From: an uncultured Flavobacteriales bacterium
GTDB lineage: Bacteria; Bacteroidota; Bacteroidia; Flavobacteriales_E; Vicingaceae
Length of the DNA stretch: 8,134 nucleotides
NCBI GenBank assembly: GCA_937925525.1
Contig: CALALS010000033.1
Coordinates: 1-8,134, forward strand
Reading direction: 5' to 3'
The notes under the pieces were generated by a model. That model did no database searches. It had not been told where the DNA came from and saw only the letters and a program-made list of their open reading frames with translations. A program made the position numbers and the translations under genes. Shown here piece after piece: positions 1-6,890 of the stretch; position 1 is the first letter of the stretch; each line of letters opens with the position of its first letter.

Positions 1-13
1 ACATAGTGGTTAG

Positions 14-625
14 TTATTTTATATTAAATTTTAATAGGCTTTGGTTTTCTATAAAACATTCTAGTGTATCTCCAATATTAACAGCGCTAACTCCGGCAGG
101 TGTTCCGGTAAAAATTAAATCGCCCATTCGTAAGGTTACAAACTGTGAAATATGGCTAATGATTTTAGAAAAATTAAAAATCATGTTTTTAGATTCGCCT
201 TGCTGAACAGTATTATTATTTACGGTTAAGTGAAACTGAATATTTTCTTTGTTTTTTAGTGAATCAATAGCAATAAATTTTCCTACAGGGGCAGAATTAT
301 CAAAAGCTTTGGCTTTTTCCCAGGGCAATCCTTTTTTCTTTTGCTCTTGCTGAATGTCTCTTGCCGTAAAGTCAATACCTACTGAAATTTCTGAATAATA
401 CTTGTGGGCAAATTCTTCCGCTATGTGTTTACCCACTTTATTGATTTTGATAACCAACTCCAGTTCGTGATGTAAATCTTTGGAAAAAGAAGGATATACA
501 AACGGATGCCCGCTGTTTAAAATAGCGGTATCGGGTTTTAAAAAGAATACAGGTTCTGTAGGAACATCATTGTTTAATTCCTTAGCATGGTCGGCATAAT
601 TTCTACCAATGCAAATAATTTTCAT
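14..625 (-). CDS. FAH-family acylpyruvase / oxaloacetate decarboxylase-like hydrolase (FAHD1/YcgM type)
   Basis: Predicted cytoplasmic, metal-dependent enzyme that cleaves acylpyruvates or decarboxylates oxaloacetate. The 203-residue product is nearly full length for the compact FAHD1/YcgM branch (about 220 residues). Visible motifs are GRNYADH at 7-13, EPVFFLKP at 24-31, HHELEL at 52-57, DFTARD at 85-90, KKKGLPW at 96-102, and GDLIFTGTPAGV at 168-179. By comparison with human FAHD1, E54, E56 and D85 should bind Mg2+/Mn2+, H13 and E16 match the catalytic His/Glu pair, and K106 matches the active-site Lys. All are present, so the enzyme should be active. The ATG at 625 puts MKIICIGRNYADH exactly at the family's start. 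No Shine-Dalgarno is visible, as usual in Bacteroidota. A terminator upstream separates it from the next minus-strand gene, so it is probably transcribed alone or with genes to the left of the window. The family is clear. The exact substrate (fumarylpyruvate, acetylpyruvate, oxaloacetate, or a homoprotocatechuate intermediate) cannot be told from sequence. Confidence 0.93.
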   Translation of the reverse strand: MKIICIGRNYADHAKELNNDVPTEPVFFLKPDTAILNSGHPFVYPSFSKDLHHELELVIKINKVGKHIAEEFAHKYYSEISVGIDFTARDIQQEQKKKGLPWEKAKAFDNSAPVGKFIAIDSLKNKENIQFHLTVNNNTVQQGESKNMIFNFSKIISHISQFVTLRMGDLIFTGTPAGVSAVNIGDTLECFIENQSLLKFNIK

Positions 626-730
626 TTGTTTTTTTTATTGCTTTTTAATTGAAAAAGCTTAAAATCTTTTGCAAAGGTGAGGTATTAAGCCGCTAAATTA
701 TAAGTGAGAGTAGGGGAGTTATTAACGAAG

Positions 731-762
731 TTATTAAAAACGGCTGCTCAAATTGAGCAGCC
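731..762 (-). terminator. Rho-independent terminator of the large T9SS cargo gene
   Basis: GGCTGCTCA (742-750) pairs perfectly with TGAGCAGCC (754-762) around a 3-base loop. Read on the minus strand, the hairpin is followed by GTTTTTAATAA (741-731), a U-rich tail. It begins about 20 bases after the stop codon at 783, the expected place for ending that transcript. On the plus strand the hairpin is followed only by TTTTAAAAG, so termination in that direction would be weaker. It also insulates the FAH gene at 14-625 from readthrough. Confidence 0.87.
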
Positions 763-782
763 TTTTAAAAGAGGAGTTAATT

Positions 783-3700
783 TTACTCCTTCATGAGCTT
801 ATCTCTATAAATAGCTTTATCATGATTATATATGTTAATGATGTAAATGCCCTTAGGAAGCTGTTGAACAGAAAGCTCAATTAATTCCGTTTCAGTAGTA
901 ATTTGTTTTTCAAGAACTACCTGCCCAAGCGAATTAGTAATAACAACTCTGTCGGCACTATTTTCGTTAAACACAACAAAAACACTTCCTGAAGTAGGAT
1001 TAGGATACATTTTAATGTTATTCTGCATCATGAGTTTTTGTTGTGTTTCGTCAGAAGTACTTCCAATTCTTGAGCTGCTAAAAACAAGCGGTTCGGCAAC
1101 TGGGTCAATAATAGAATCGTTAAGAAGCATTAATAATGCCTCAGCATGCACACAACTGATGCGGTCGGTAGGGTCGTAAGCAATAGAACCTATGTTTCCA
1201 AGTAAGGCAGAATCTGTTCTTAAATGAGTACAAATATCAGGACAATAAGCAAGACTGTTATTAATACTAGCCATATCAGTAAACCTAGGATTAGAATAAG
1301 TACCTCCACCAATACCTGTTCCTATGGTATCTATCTGGTCAGACGCACCCGAAGTATCTTTCATTAAAATAAGCAGTTCGCAAAGCTCTTGCCTTCTTGT
1401 AGAGTATTGATCTGCCTCTGCCTCTAAAATAACCTTTATACTGTCTAGCGGAGCAACTTCATTAGTATCGTTTAAGAAAAAACGAATTTTTTCATCAATT
1501 GCAAGATAACGTTCTCTATCAAAATAATTATTGTCGGCAGCTAAATCCTGCATAGGAGAATTACCTGCTTGTGACGCATTTATTTGATTTTTAATGCCTG
1601 CCGGTAAATTCATACCGTTTAGGTAATCCATTACTTTTTGGCTCAATGGAGAATTAGCTAAAATTACCTGCTTAATATGCCCGCTTGAAGGATTTTTTGC
1701 CAAAAACGCTATTAATACAGTATCACTTAAATACGGAGAGTACTGCATCATCAGGTTTTTTAAATTTCCACCATTAGTTGAGGAAATTTGGTTAAGCAAA
1801 CCTGCTGTATTTCCCCCATCTATCAATGAAAGATTAGCAGCCATAGCATTATCCATATCACTCACACGCTGATTAATTTGTGCAAACAATGTGGCTTTTG
1901 ATTTACCTGTGTTTATTTTACTCGGACATGATTTTGTAGGGTCAAAATAAACCGGATTGGCTGTATTAAAACAGCTTTTTGTGGTAATGTTTAAGGTTGA
2001 ATAAACATCAGGAGTAGTAATGGCATCGGCATGATGGTCATACGAAATGGTTAATACTGTTGGGTTTGCAAAAATATCATAGTGTGCCGGATAAGCTCCG
2101 TTATGTGTGTGGCTGAACCTGTTTCCTGCCGGAGATTTTAAATAATTAGGATCAATGGGAGATAAGCACCTTCCCTGCTGATATTCAATTTGTCCTGAAG
2201 TAACGGTTAAATCTGCTTCATACAAGTTATTGTAAAAGCGATTACATATCCACTGTAGTCCCGAATCGTTAGGGTGAGTAATCCCATTTTGTGTGGCATT
2301 GGTAGCTTCACTTTGTCCCCCAATTTTTATGTCATGAAATTCATTTCTGTAAATGGTATTTCTTGCCGTACCCGAATTTCGTACAATAATACCGTACGTA
2401 TTTGCCGGACCGCTAACCAGCGGATCATTAAAATCAGTAAACTCATTCTCCTCCACTTGGTAGCCTGTGCAACCATTCATATATAAGCCTACACAATTGA
2501 AAATATAAGGATTGGGAGCAGCCGCTTTATATACCTCAAAATCATTTTGAATAATAGTAGCATTGTCCACACCACTTTTATAGATACCAAAATGATTGTT
2601 AGTGTATTTACATTCTATAGAACGTATAGTCCTTTTTCCCAGACTGTTTACGGCATAAATACCGTAATTTAAGTTTGCAAATGTACTTCTGTCTCCGTTA
2701 GAGCAAGGATAAAAGGAGCATTTTGTATTTACGGTAAAATCTGCATTTATGCTAAATATGCCATTTCCTCTGGCAGAGCCTGTTGGCATTAAAGCATTGG
2801 AATTTAAAAAATCACAACCGGTAAAAATAATACCATCTACATTTACCAGTGTTGCATGACGTTGTGGAGGCACATTTGTTTTTAAGCTTCCTCTGGTTTC
2901 AAAAACGGTATTGGTAAAACCACTTACATTTTTTACGTTATTGTTATTAAAAGTTCCCTGATAATTATAGATAGAAACACCTGTAATGTTATCATAAAAA
3001 AAGCTGTTGGTGGCTTTTATTACGCCACCCGCATAAGCGGTATTATTTACACCTCCTTTTATTTTACCGGTATAGGCTGCATTTTTCGCATGTTCTATAA
3101 TACTACCGTTTATCATTTCTAATTTTCCTTGTTGACTAATGGTATAGGGTATTTGTGGTAAATTTTGGTAGCCGTAAACTTCTACACCCATCCACATATC
3201 GTCTCCGCAGCGGTCGTCAATGGTAAAGGTAGTATTATCTAAAATTAGCCTACCACCTGGTTGGCTGCCGTTACCTCTTTCTATTACCACATTTGCAGTT
3301 GGGGCAAAGTTAATGCTCATATTTTTTAGAGTAAGAGTTACTCCGGCAGGGATTCTTAGTTCGTCTTGTATGGTTATTTCGTTATCGTTATTAGGGTTGA
3401 GCGGATGATTGAACATACCGGTATAAGTGCTTGTAGTAGATTGGGTGTAGTTAAAGTGATCGTAGGTATTAAATAATACACAACATTCTTTATTGTCTTG
3501 ATAATGTTTAAAGTAGTCTTGTAAATCTACTTGGTCCGGTAATAAATATGAATTAAATTCAGGTATAATTTGGTTATTGGTTGATATTTGACTTAAATGA
3601 TGATTTAAAGCTATTGTATTGTAGTTAAAGTTTGATGGGTTTGGAGTATTGGGGTTACTAAGAGATATCAATGTATTCCCCTTAGAAAAATAGATTTTAC

Positions 3701-4817
3701 CATCAATAGCAAGCTCTATTTGTGAAAACTGGCATCCACCTAAATTGTTTTGAACAAATGGTGCATCAAAGGAGGTTAACCTTGACAATATAAATGGAGT
3801 TGAAACATCCCAAACTTCAAACTCCAACGGAAAATCAACAGTTGAGGTGTGAGTAATATACAAATATTGCCCTGAAGGTGAGAATTCAAGACCGTGAACG
3901 ATTGGTGAACTTGCATTAGTGGGTTGATAAATAATGGTTTTATCCCCTCCGATTACTCCGCCATCTAAATTTGCATCTAATTCAACAACAGAAACTCCTG
4001 ATCTGAAATTAATACTTGGATGAACGAAAAACTCCACTTGATAAAATACGGCAAGCCGGTAATTTCCGTTTGAAAGCTTAATCAACTCCATTTCACTTCT
4101 AAATCTCTGAACATCATCAGGTGGATTTAAAGGACTGTTTACAATTCCAATTGGCGACTCTCTTAAAATGTTATTATTTTTTATTTTAAATTTCTCAACT
4201 CGTGCACCATTTGAGTATAATAAGACTCTACTGTTATCTGGTAATAATTCACTAGCTGCAATAGATGTATTATACCTTTTTGTTCCACCGCTATTCCAAT
4301 AAAAACCACTTGGAAATAGTGTTGTCAAATTAGTGTAACTAATTAAGCCACCTTCCCTTCCTGTAATAGATTTACCAAGAGGCCCCATATCTAGAACAAA
4401 TATAATGGGCTCCATTAAAAAAGCAGTGCTAGCACCAAAGTCGTAACAGGTTGCTATATAAAATTGCTGGCAATTGTCAGGGTTTGGAAAAATAACCAAT
4501 TCACCATGTCCTTTAACAATATTTCCTAGGCCAATTATTCTTTCAAATTGATCAATTTCTCTCCCGTGTTTATCAAAGATATAACCATCTACAATAAAAA
4601 ACAGTAAATTACCACTAGCGTCTATATATGAGTTTGAGGCATATTCAGTTACTGCTCCTTGATAATCAACAATATTTGCAGTTCCTTGAGGCAAGGGTTG
4701 GGGGGTGTTATTTTTAATATAATTAGGCGGTAAACTCCAGATAGGGTTTTGGGCTTGTAAATACGTATTTATACTTAGTAGTAAATAAGTAAAAATACCT
4801 AATAATATTTTTTTCAT
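783..4817 (-). CDS. Large secreted beta-helix protein with type A T9SS sorting domain
   Basis: Predicted cell-surface or released protein of 1344 residues exported by Sec and then T9SS; its biochemical role is unknown. Residues 1-22 form a signal peptide (MKK, hydrophobic core, cleavage near QA|QNP). Residues about 45-425 are beta-rich and propeller-like, with segments such as GLEFSPSGQYLYITHT (309-324) and ELAIDGKIYFSKG (368-380). Residues about 445-950 look like a right-handed parallel beta-helix of the pectate-lyase/NosD kind, with many Asn-rich rungs (for example NNHFGIYKSGVDNATIIQND, 740-759) and no obvious lyase or hydrolase catalytic motif. Residues about 970-1155 are helical with an internal repeat. 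Residues 1268-1344 are a type A T9SS tail: KMYPNPTSG, then NSLGQVV, then LPKGIYIINIY. The ATG at 4817 is right because the signal peptide starts there. It is divergent from the plus-strand type B cargo gene and ends at a clear terminator. An adhesin or a glycan-binding protein is possible, but neither can be shown. Confidence 0.92.
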   Translation of the reverse strand: MKKILLGIFTYLLLSINTYLQAQNPIWSLPPNYIKNNTPQPLPQGTANIVDYQGAVTEYASNSYIDASGNLLFFIVDGYIFDKHGREIDQFERIIGLGNIVKGHGELVIFPNPDNCQQFYIATCYDFGASTAFLMEPIIFVLDMGPLGKSITGREGGLISYTNLTTLFPSGFYWNSGGTKRYNTSIAASELLPDNSRVLLYSNGARVEKFKIKNNNILRESPIGIVNSPLNPPDDVQRFRSEMELIKLSNGNYRLAVFYQVEFFVHPSINFRSGVSVVELDANLDGGVIGGDKTIIYQPTNASSPIVHGLEFSPSGQYLYITHTSTVDFPLEFEVWDVSTPFILSRLTSFDAPFVQNNLGGCQFSQIELAIDGKIYFSKGNTLISLSNPNTPNPSNFNYNTIALNHHLSQISTNNQIIPEFNSYLLPDQVDLQDYFKHYQDNKECCVLFNTYDHFNYTQSTTSTYTGMFNHPLNPNNDNEITIQDELRIPAGVTLTLKNMSINFAPTANVVIERGNGSQPGGRLILDNTTFTIDDRCGDDMWMGVEVYGYQNLPQIPYTISQQGKLEMINGSIIEHAKNAAYTGKIKGGVNNTAYAGGVIKATNSFFYDNITGVSIYNYQGTFNNNNVKNVSGFTNTVFETRGSLKTNVPPQRHATLVNVDGIIFTGCDFLNSNALMPTGSARGNGIFSINADFTVNTKCSFYPCSNGDRSTFANLNYGIYAVNSLGKRTIRSIECKYTNNHFGIYKSGVDNATIIQNDFEVYKAAAPNPYIFNCVGLYMNGCTGYQVEENEFTDFNDPLVSGPANTYGIIVRNSGTARNTIYRNEFHDIKIGGQSEATNATQNGITHPNDSGLQWICNRFYNNLYEADLTVTSGQIEYQQGRCLSPIDPNYLKSPAGNRFSHTHNGAYPAHYDIFANPTVLTISYDHHADAITTPDVYSTLNITTKSCFNTANPVYFDPTKSCPSKINTGKSKATLFAQINQRVSDMDNAMAANLSLIDGGNTAGLLNQISSTNGGNLKNLMMQYSPYLSDTVLIAFLAKNPSSGHIKQVILANSPLSQKVMDYLNGMNLPAGIKNQINASQAGNSPMQDLAADNNYFDRERYLAIDEKIRFFLNDTNEVAPLDSIKVILEAEADQYSTRRQELCELLILMKDTSGASDQIDTIGTGIGGGTYSNPRFTDMASINNSLAYCPDICTHLRTDSALLGNIGSIAYDPTDRISCVHAEALLMLLNDSIIDPVAEPLVFSSSRIGSTSDETQQKLMMQNNIKMYPNPTSGSVFVVFNENSADRVVITNSLGQVVLEKQITTETELIELSVQQLPKGIYIINIYNHDKAIYRDKLMKE
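786..1016 (-). other. Type A T9SS C-terminal sorting domain (domain within the 783-4817 gene)
   Basis: Encodes residues 1268-1344. It carries the family signature in order: the IKMYPNPTSG entry strand, VVITNSLGQVVLEK, ELSVQQLPKGIYIINIY, and a final short basic segment (DKAIYRDKLMKE). These correspond to the Por_Secre_tail/TIGR04183 pattern. In known T9SS organisms this domain directs passage through the outer-membrane translocon and is then removed by the PorU sortase, often with attachment to lipopolysaccharide. That this protein follows the same route is inferred from the domain alone. Confidence 0.9.
1575..1739 (-). repeat. Internal protein-level repeat in the helical module of the T9SS cargo gene
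   Basis: Two consecutive units of about 26 residues align. SPYLSDTVLIAFLAKN...GHIKQVI starts at residue 1027, and SPLSQKVMDYLNGM...AGIKNQI starts at residue 1056. Shared positions are SP, LS, V, a hydrophobic helix, P, G, IK and Q-I. The units probably form a pair of helical hairpins. The repeat is visible only in protein; the DNA copies have diverged, so duplication was old. Confidence 0.55.
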
Positions 4818-4841
4818 GGGATTTAATTTAAAAGATTATGC

Positions 4842-4873
4842 TTGTGAAGCTAAAAAAAAAAAATGTAATTTTG
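4842..4873 (+). promoter_or_regulatory. Predicted Bacteroidota-type promoter with A12 in its spacer
   Basis: TTG at 4842-4844 (the -33 element) and TAATTTTG at 4866-4873 (a perfect match to the -7 consensus TAnnTTTG) are 21 bases apart, within the 17-23 range known for this phylum. Transcription would start near 4880. That lies downstream of the upstream in-frame ATG at 4838, so translation must begin later, favouring the ATG at 4925. Twelve consecutive A (4852-4863) sit inside the spacer. The prediction rests on motif match alone, in AT-rich DNA where chance matches are common. Confidence 0.5.
4852..4863. repeat. Poly-A tract (A12)
   Basis: An uninterrupted run of 12 A lies between the predicted -33 and -7 elements. 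Homopolymers of this length are prone to replication slippage, and a change in length here would alter promoter spacing. If the ATG at 4838 were used instead, the same run would encode Lys residues and slippage would frameshift the product. Confidence 0.9.
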
Positions 4874-4924
4874 AATGTGACTTTAAAAAATATGTTAATA
4901 GTAAACAACAATGCCTATTTTTAC

Positions 4925-6889
4925 ATGATGAGACACTCAAAATTATTGGTATTATCATTTTATTTATTTGTTAATATAGCTTATTCACAAACTATTTTTG
5001 AACAAGATATAATAAGAGGGGGGGTTACGGGTGGTGGCTTTTCAACTTGCATGGGTAGTGGCGTAGACTCTATTTTGCTTAATGTTCCTCAGTCTAGTAT
5101 TATTAAAAAAGTATACTTGTTTTCATATTATGTGGGAGGTGAGCGTGATGGAATTTTTGTGAATGGTAAAAAGTATTATTTTAATTTAAATGAAAAGTTA
5201 ACTTCTTTTTCTCATAAAAACCTTTTTTTTTCTCCAATAAATTTGTGTTTTAAAAATATTACAAAAGATGTTTCATTTTCAAAATTTAAAATTAACATAC
5301 CTTCACAAAGTATGATGCCCTTTGAAGGTCAGTTTACGGTATATATATATATAGTATACGAAAACCCTGCTTTGCCTCTTACACATTATTCAATAATCTT
5401 AAATGATAAGGACTTGATTGGTAAAGAACAGTATAATGTGACAGGTTTACCAAAAATTAATACAAATAACCCTGTGGGTTTTGCATTATATACTGACAGG
5501 ACAGACGATATTGATGAAGGAAGTTATGTATATGTAAATAACAATTTACTTGGCTTAGTGGGTGGTGCTGATAGTGTTAATTATTTATGGGGTTGTGGTA
5601 CTAAAGGACATTTTTATTATCAAAACGATAGTTTATTTGGTTTGGATGATGATACACCTGATAGTTTGATGATGAAAAGCGATGGATTAGCAGATATTAG
5701 TTCTTATTTATCAAATAATACTAATGGTTTTAATTTTGAACTTATACACCAATTTTACCCTACAATGCCACCTGCAGCTATAAATTTAAATTTAGCCTAC
5801 TTCCTAACCTACACTTCTCCCTGCGACACCTTTAGCACCACCCTTAGCAAAGATACTACAATATGCTTTGGGCAAACCGCACAACTTCAAGCCACAGGCG
5901 GCACCAAATATGAATGGCTTCCCCAACAAAACCTAAGCTGCTATAACTGCCCCAACCCCACTTTTACAGGCACACAAACCACCACCTACACTTGCCGTAT
6001 TTATAACACAGACAGTTGCAGCAAAGTACTACCCGTTCGCATTATCGTACAAAATCCCAAAGCAGACAGCCTATTACTTACCAAAGCTTTTTGCCCCAAT
6101 AATAATGGCACGGCACAAATCTTTGCAGACACCTTATTCTGGGGGGAACTAAACTTTACCTTAAACGGCAATACCAACTATACCGGCAACTTTACTAATC
6201 TTACACCCGGCTGGCATAACTATGCTATTACTGATACACTAGGTTGTATAGCAACAGACAGTCTGTATATTCCTGCACAAGTAAATGTAACGGCAGCTTT
6301 TACAAGCAACCCCAAAACAGGTTTTGCTCCGCTAACGGTAAACTTTACTAACCATAGCAACAACAGCACCAGCAACTACTGGCTCATTACCAACCAAAAT
6401 GGAGACACTATTTTCACAACTACTAACCAAGAAGTAATAACTAATAATTTTCAGCAAAGCGGAACTTACACCACTACACTTATTGCTTGTAACAACTCGC
6501 CCTATTGCTGCGACACCATTAGTTTTACCATAGTAGTAGAAGACAGTGCTGGCATTATTTTCCCTAATGTATTCAGCCCGAACCAAGACGGCATAAACGA
6601 TGATTACCAAATACAACTGCAAGCCGCTTGGCACTTTGAAACACTGGAAGCGCAAATCTATAACCGATGGGGAGAGGTGGTGCAACAAAGAAGTTTTAAT
6701 AGTGAAGCGTTAGCAGGTGATTCGACTTCGCTCAGCATGACAAAAAAGCCTACAACCCTTACGCTTTGGGATGGCTTTACACTAAGTGGCAAGCCGGCAA
6801 CAGAAGGCACATATTTTATAGTAGTAAACGCTACTCTAAAAGACGGTAAAAAAACTACTCAAAAGATAGCGGTGAGTTTGGTGCGGTAG
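4925..6889 (+). CDS. Multidomain secreted surface protein with gliding-motility (CHU_C) type B T9SS sorting domain
   Basis: Predicted T9SS cargo of 654 residues, surface-bound or released; function unknown. Numbered from the ATG at 4925: residues 1-21 are a signal peptide (MMRHSK, hydrophobic core, AYS|QT). Residues 22-295 are a beta-rich domain I do not recognise. Residues 299-376 are an Ig-like module (DTTICFGQTAQLQATGG, YEWLP, TYTCRIYN), 378-451 a SprB-like repeat, and 453-538 a PKD-like domain lacking the usual WDFGDG. Residues 544-654 are a CHU_C/TIGR04131 domain (FPNVFSPNQDGINDDY, IYNRWGEVV, LWDG, EGTYFIVV). The frame is open back to an ATG at 4838, giving 29 more residues. That start is unlikely because it puts a Lys-rich leader before the signal peptide and lies upstream of the predicted transcription start. 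Oddities are a sharp composition change near 5795, an inserted repeat in the sorting domain, and several simple repeats in the 5' half. It is convergent with the exonuclease gene, with one base between stop codons. Confidence 0.9.
   Translation: MMRHSKLLVLSFYLFVNIAYSQTIFEQDIIRGGVTGGGFSTCMGSGVDSILLNVPQSSIIKKVYLFSYYVGGERDGIFVNGKKYYFNLNEKLTSFSHKNLFFSPINLCFKNITKDVSFSKFKINIPSQSMMPFEGQFTVYIYIVYENPALPLTHYSIILNDKDLIGKEQYNVTGLPKINTNNPVGFALYTDRTDDIDEGSYVYVNNNLLGLVGGADSVNYLWGCGTKGHFYYQNDSLFGLDDDTPDSLMMKSDGLADISSYLSNNTNGFNFELIHQFYPTMPPAAINLNLAYFLTYTSPCDTFSTTLSKDTTICFGQTAQLQATGGTKYEWLPQQNLSCYNCPNPTFTGTQTTTYTCRIYNTDSCSKVLPVRIIVQNPKADSLLLTKAFCPNNNGTAQIFADTLFWGELNFTLNGNTNYTGNFTNLTPGWHNYAITDTLGCIATDSLYIPAQVNVTAAFTSNPKTGFAPLTVNFTNHSNNSTSNYWLITNQNGDTIFTTTNQEVITNNFQQSGTYTTTLIACNNSPYCCDTISFTIVVEDSAGIIFPNVFSPNQDGINDDYQIQLQAAWHFETLEAQIYNRWGEVVQQRSFNSEALAGDSTSLSMTKKPTTLTLWDGFTLSGKPATEGTYFIVVNATLKDGKKTTQKIAVSLVR
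5018..5024. repeat. Poly-G tract (G7) early in the type B cargo gene
   Basis: Seven consecutive G cover the codons AGA GGG GGG GTT, just after the signal peptide. Such a run is unusual in this AT-rich gene. Slippage by one base would truncate the protein early. The tract is shorter than most proven phase-variable G tracts, so its activity is uncertain. Confidence 0.7.
5223..5231. repeat. Poly-T tract (T9) in the type B cargo gene
   Basis: Nine consecutive T encode part of LFFS in the unrecognised N-terminal domain. This is a second slippage-prone homopolymer in the same reading frame. Long T runs are also expected by chance in such AT-rich DNA. Confidence 0.7.
5340..5353. repeat. Dinucleotide repeat (TA)7
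   Basis: Seven TA units encode alternating Tyr and Ile (within VYIYIVY). The phase of the codons forces a beta-strand-like sequence, so the repeat is compatible with protein structure. A gain or loss of one unit would shift the frame. Confidence 0.75.
6719..6742. repeat. Putative dispersed repeat inserted in the CHU_C domain
   Basis: The segment TTCGACTTCGCTCAGCATGA followed by CA (6721-6742) is read in frame as DSTSLSMT. From memory, the reverse complement form (GTCATGCTGAGCGAAGTCGA) is a short repeat found many times between genes in numerous Bacteroidota genomes. Here it lies inside a conserved domain, between RWGEVVQQRSF and LWDG, where homologues normally have only a short loop. Only one copy is present in this window, so its repeat status rests on recollection. 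Confidence 0.6.
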
Positions 6890-6890
6890 T

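Noticed and set aside
6..206. Plus-strand open frame of 66 codons at the left edge
   Set aside because: It is antisense to the conserved C-terminal part of the FAH enzyme and has no independent support.
672..679. CACCTTTG on the minus strand as a promoter -7 for the FAH gene
   Set aside because: The first two bases of the consensus do not match and no -33 element is visible at the right distance.
2274..3408. Small plus-strand open frames (2274-2486 and 3220-3408)
   Set aside because: Both are antisense to the beta-helix region of the large T9SS cargo gene, with unconvincing products and no promoter or start signals.
783..4817. A composition switch in the large type A cargo gene like that in its neighbour
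   Set aside because: Spot counts of C and G fluctuate between regions without one clear breakpoint, so a mosaic origin cannot be supported.
4938..4945. CAAAATTA, a possible -7 element (TAATTTTG) for the minus-strand large gene
   Set aside because: No TTG lies at the required distance upstream on that strand, and it sits inside the opposite gene's signal-peptide coding region about 120 bases from the start codon.
6332..6688. Minus-strand open frame of 118 codons
   Set aside because: It lies wholly inside the PKD/CHU_C coding region on the opposite strand. Its product has no recognisable domain, so it is a shadow of the real gene.
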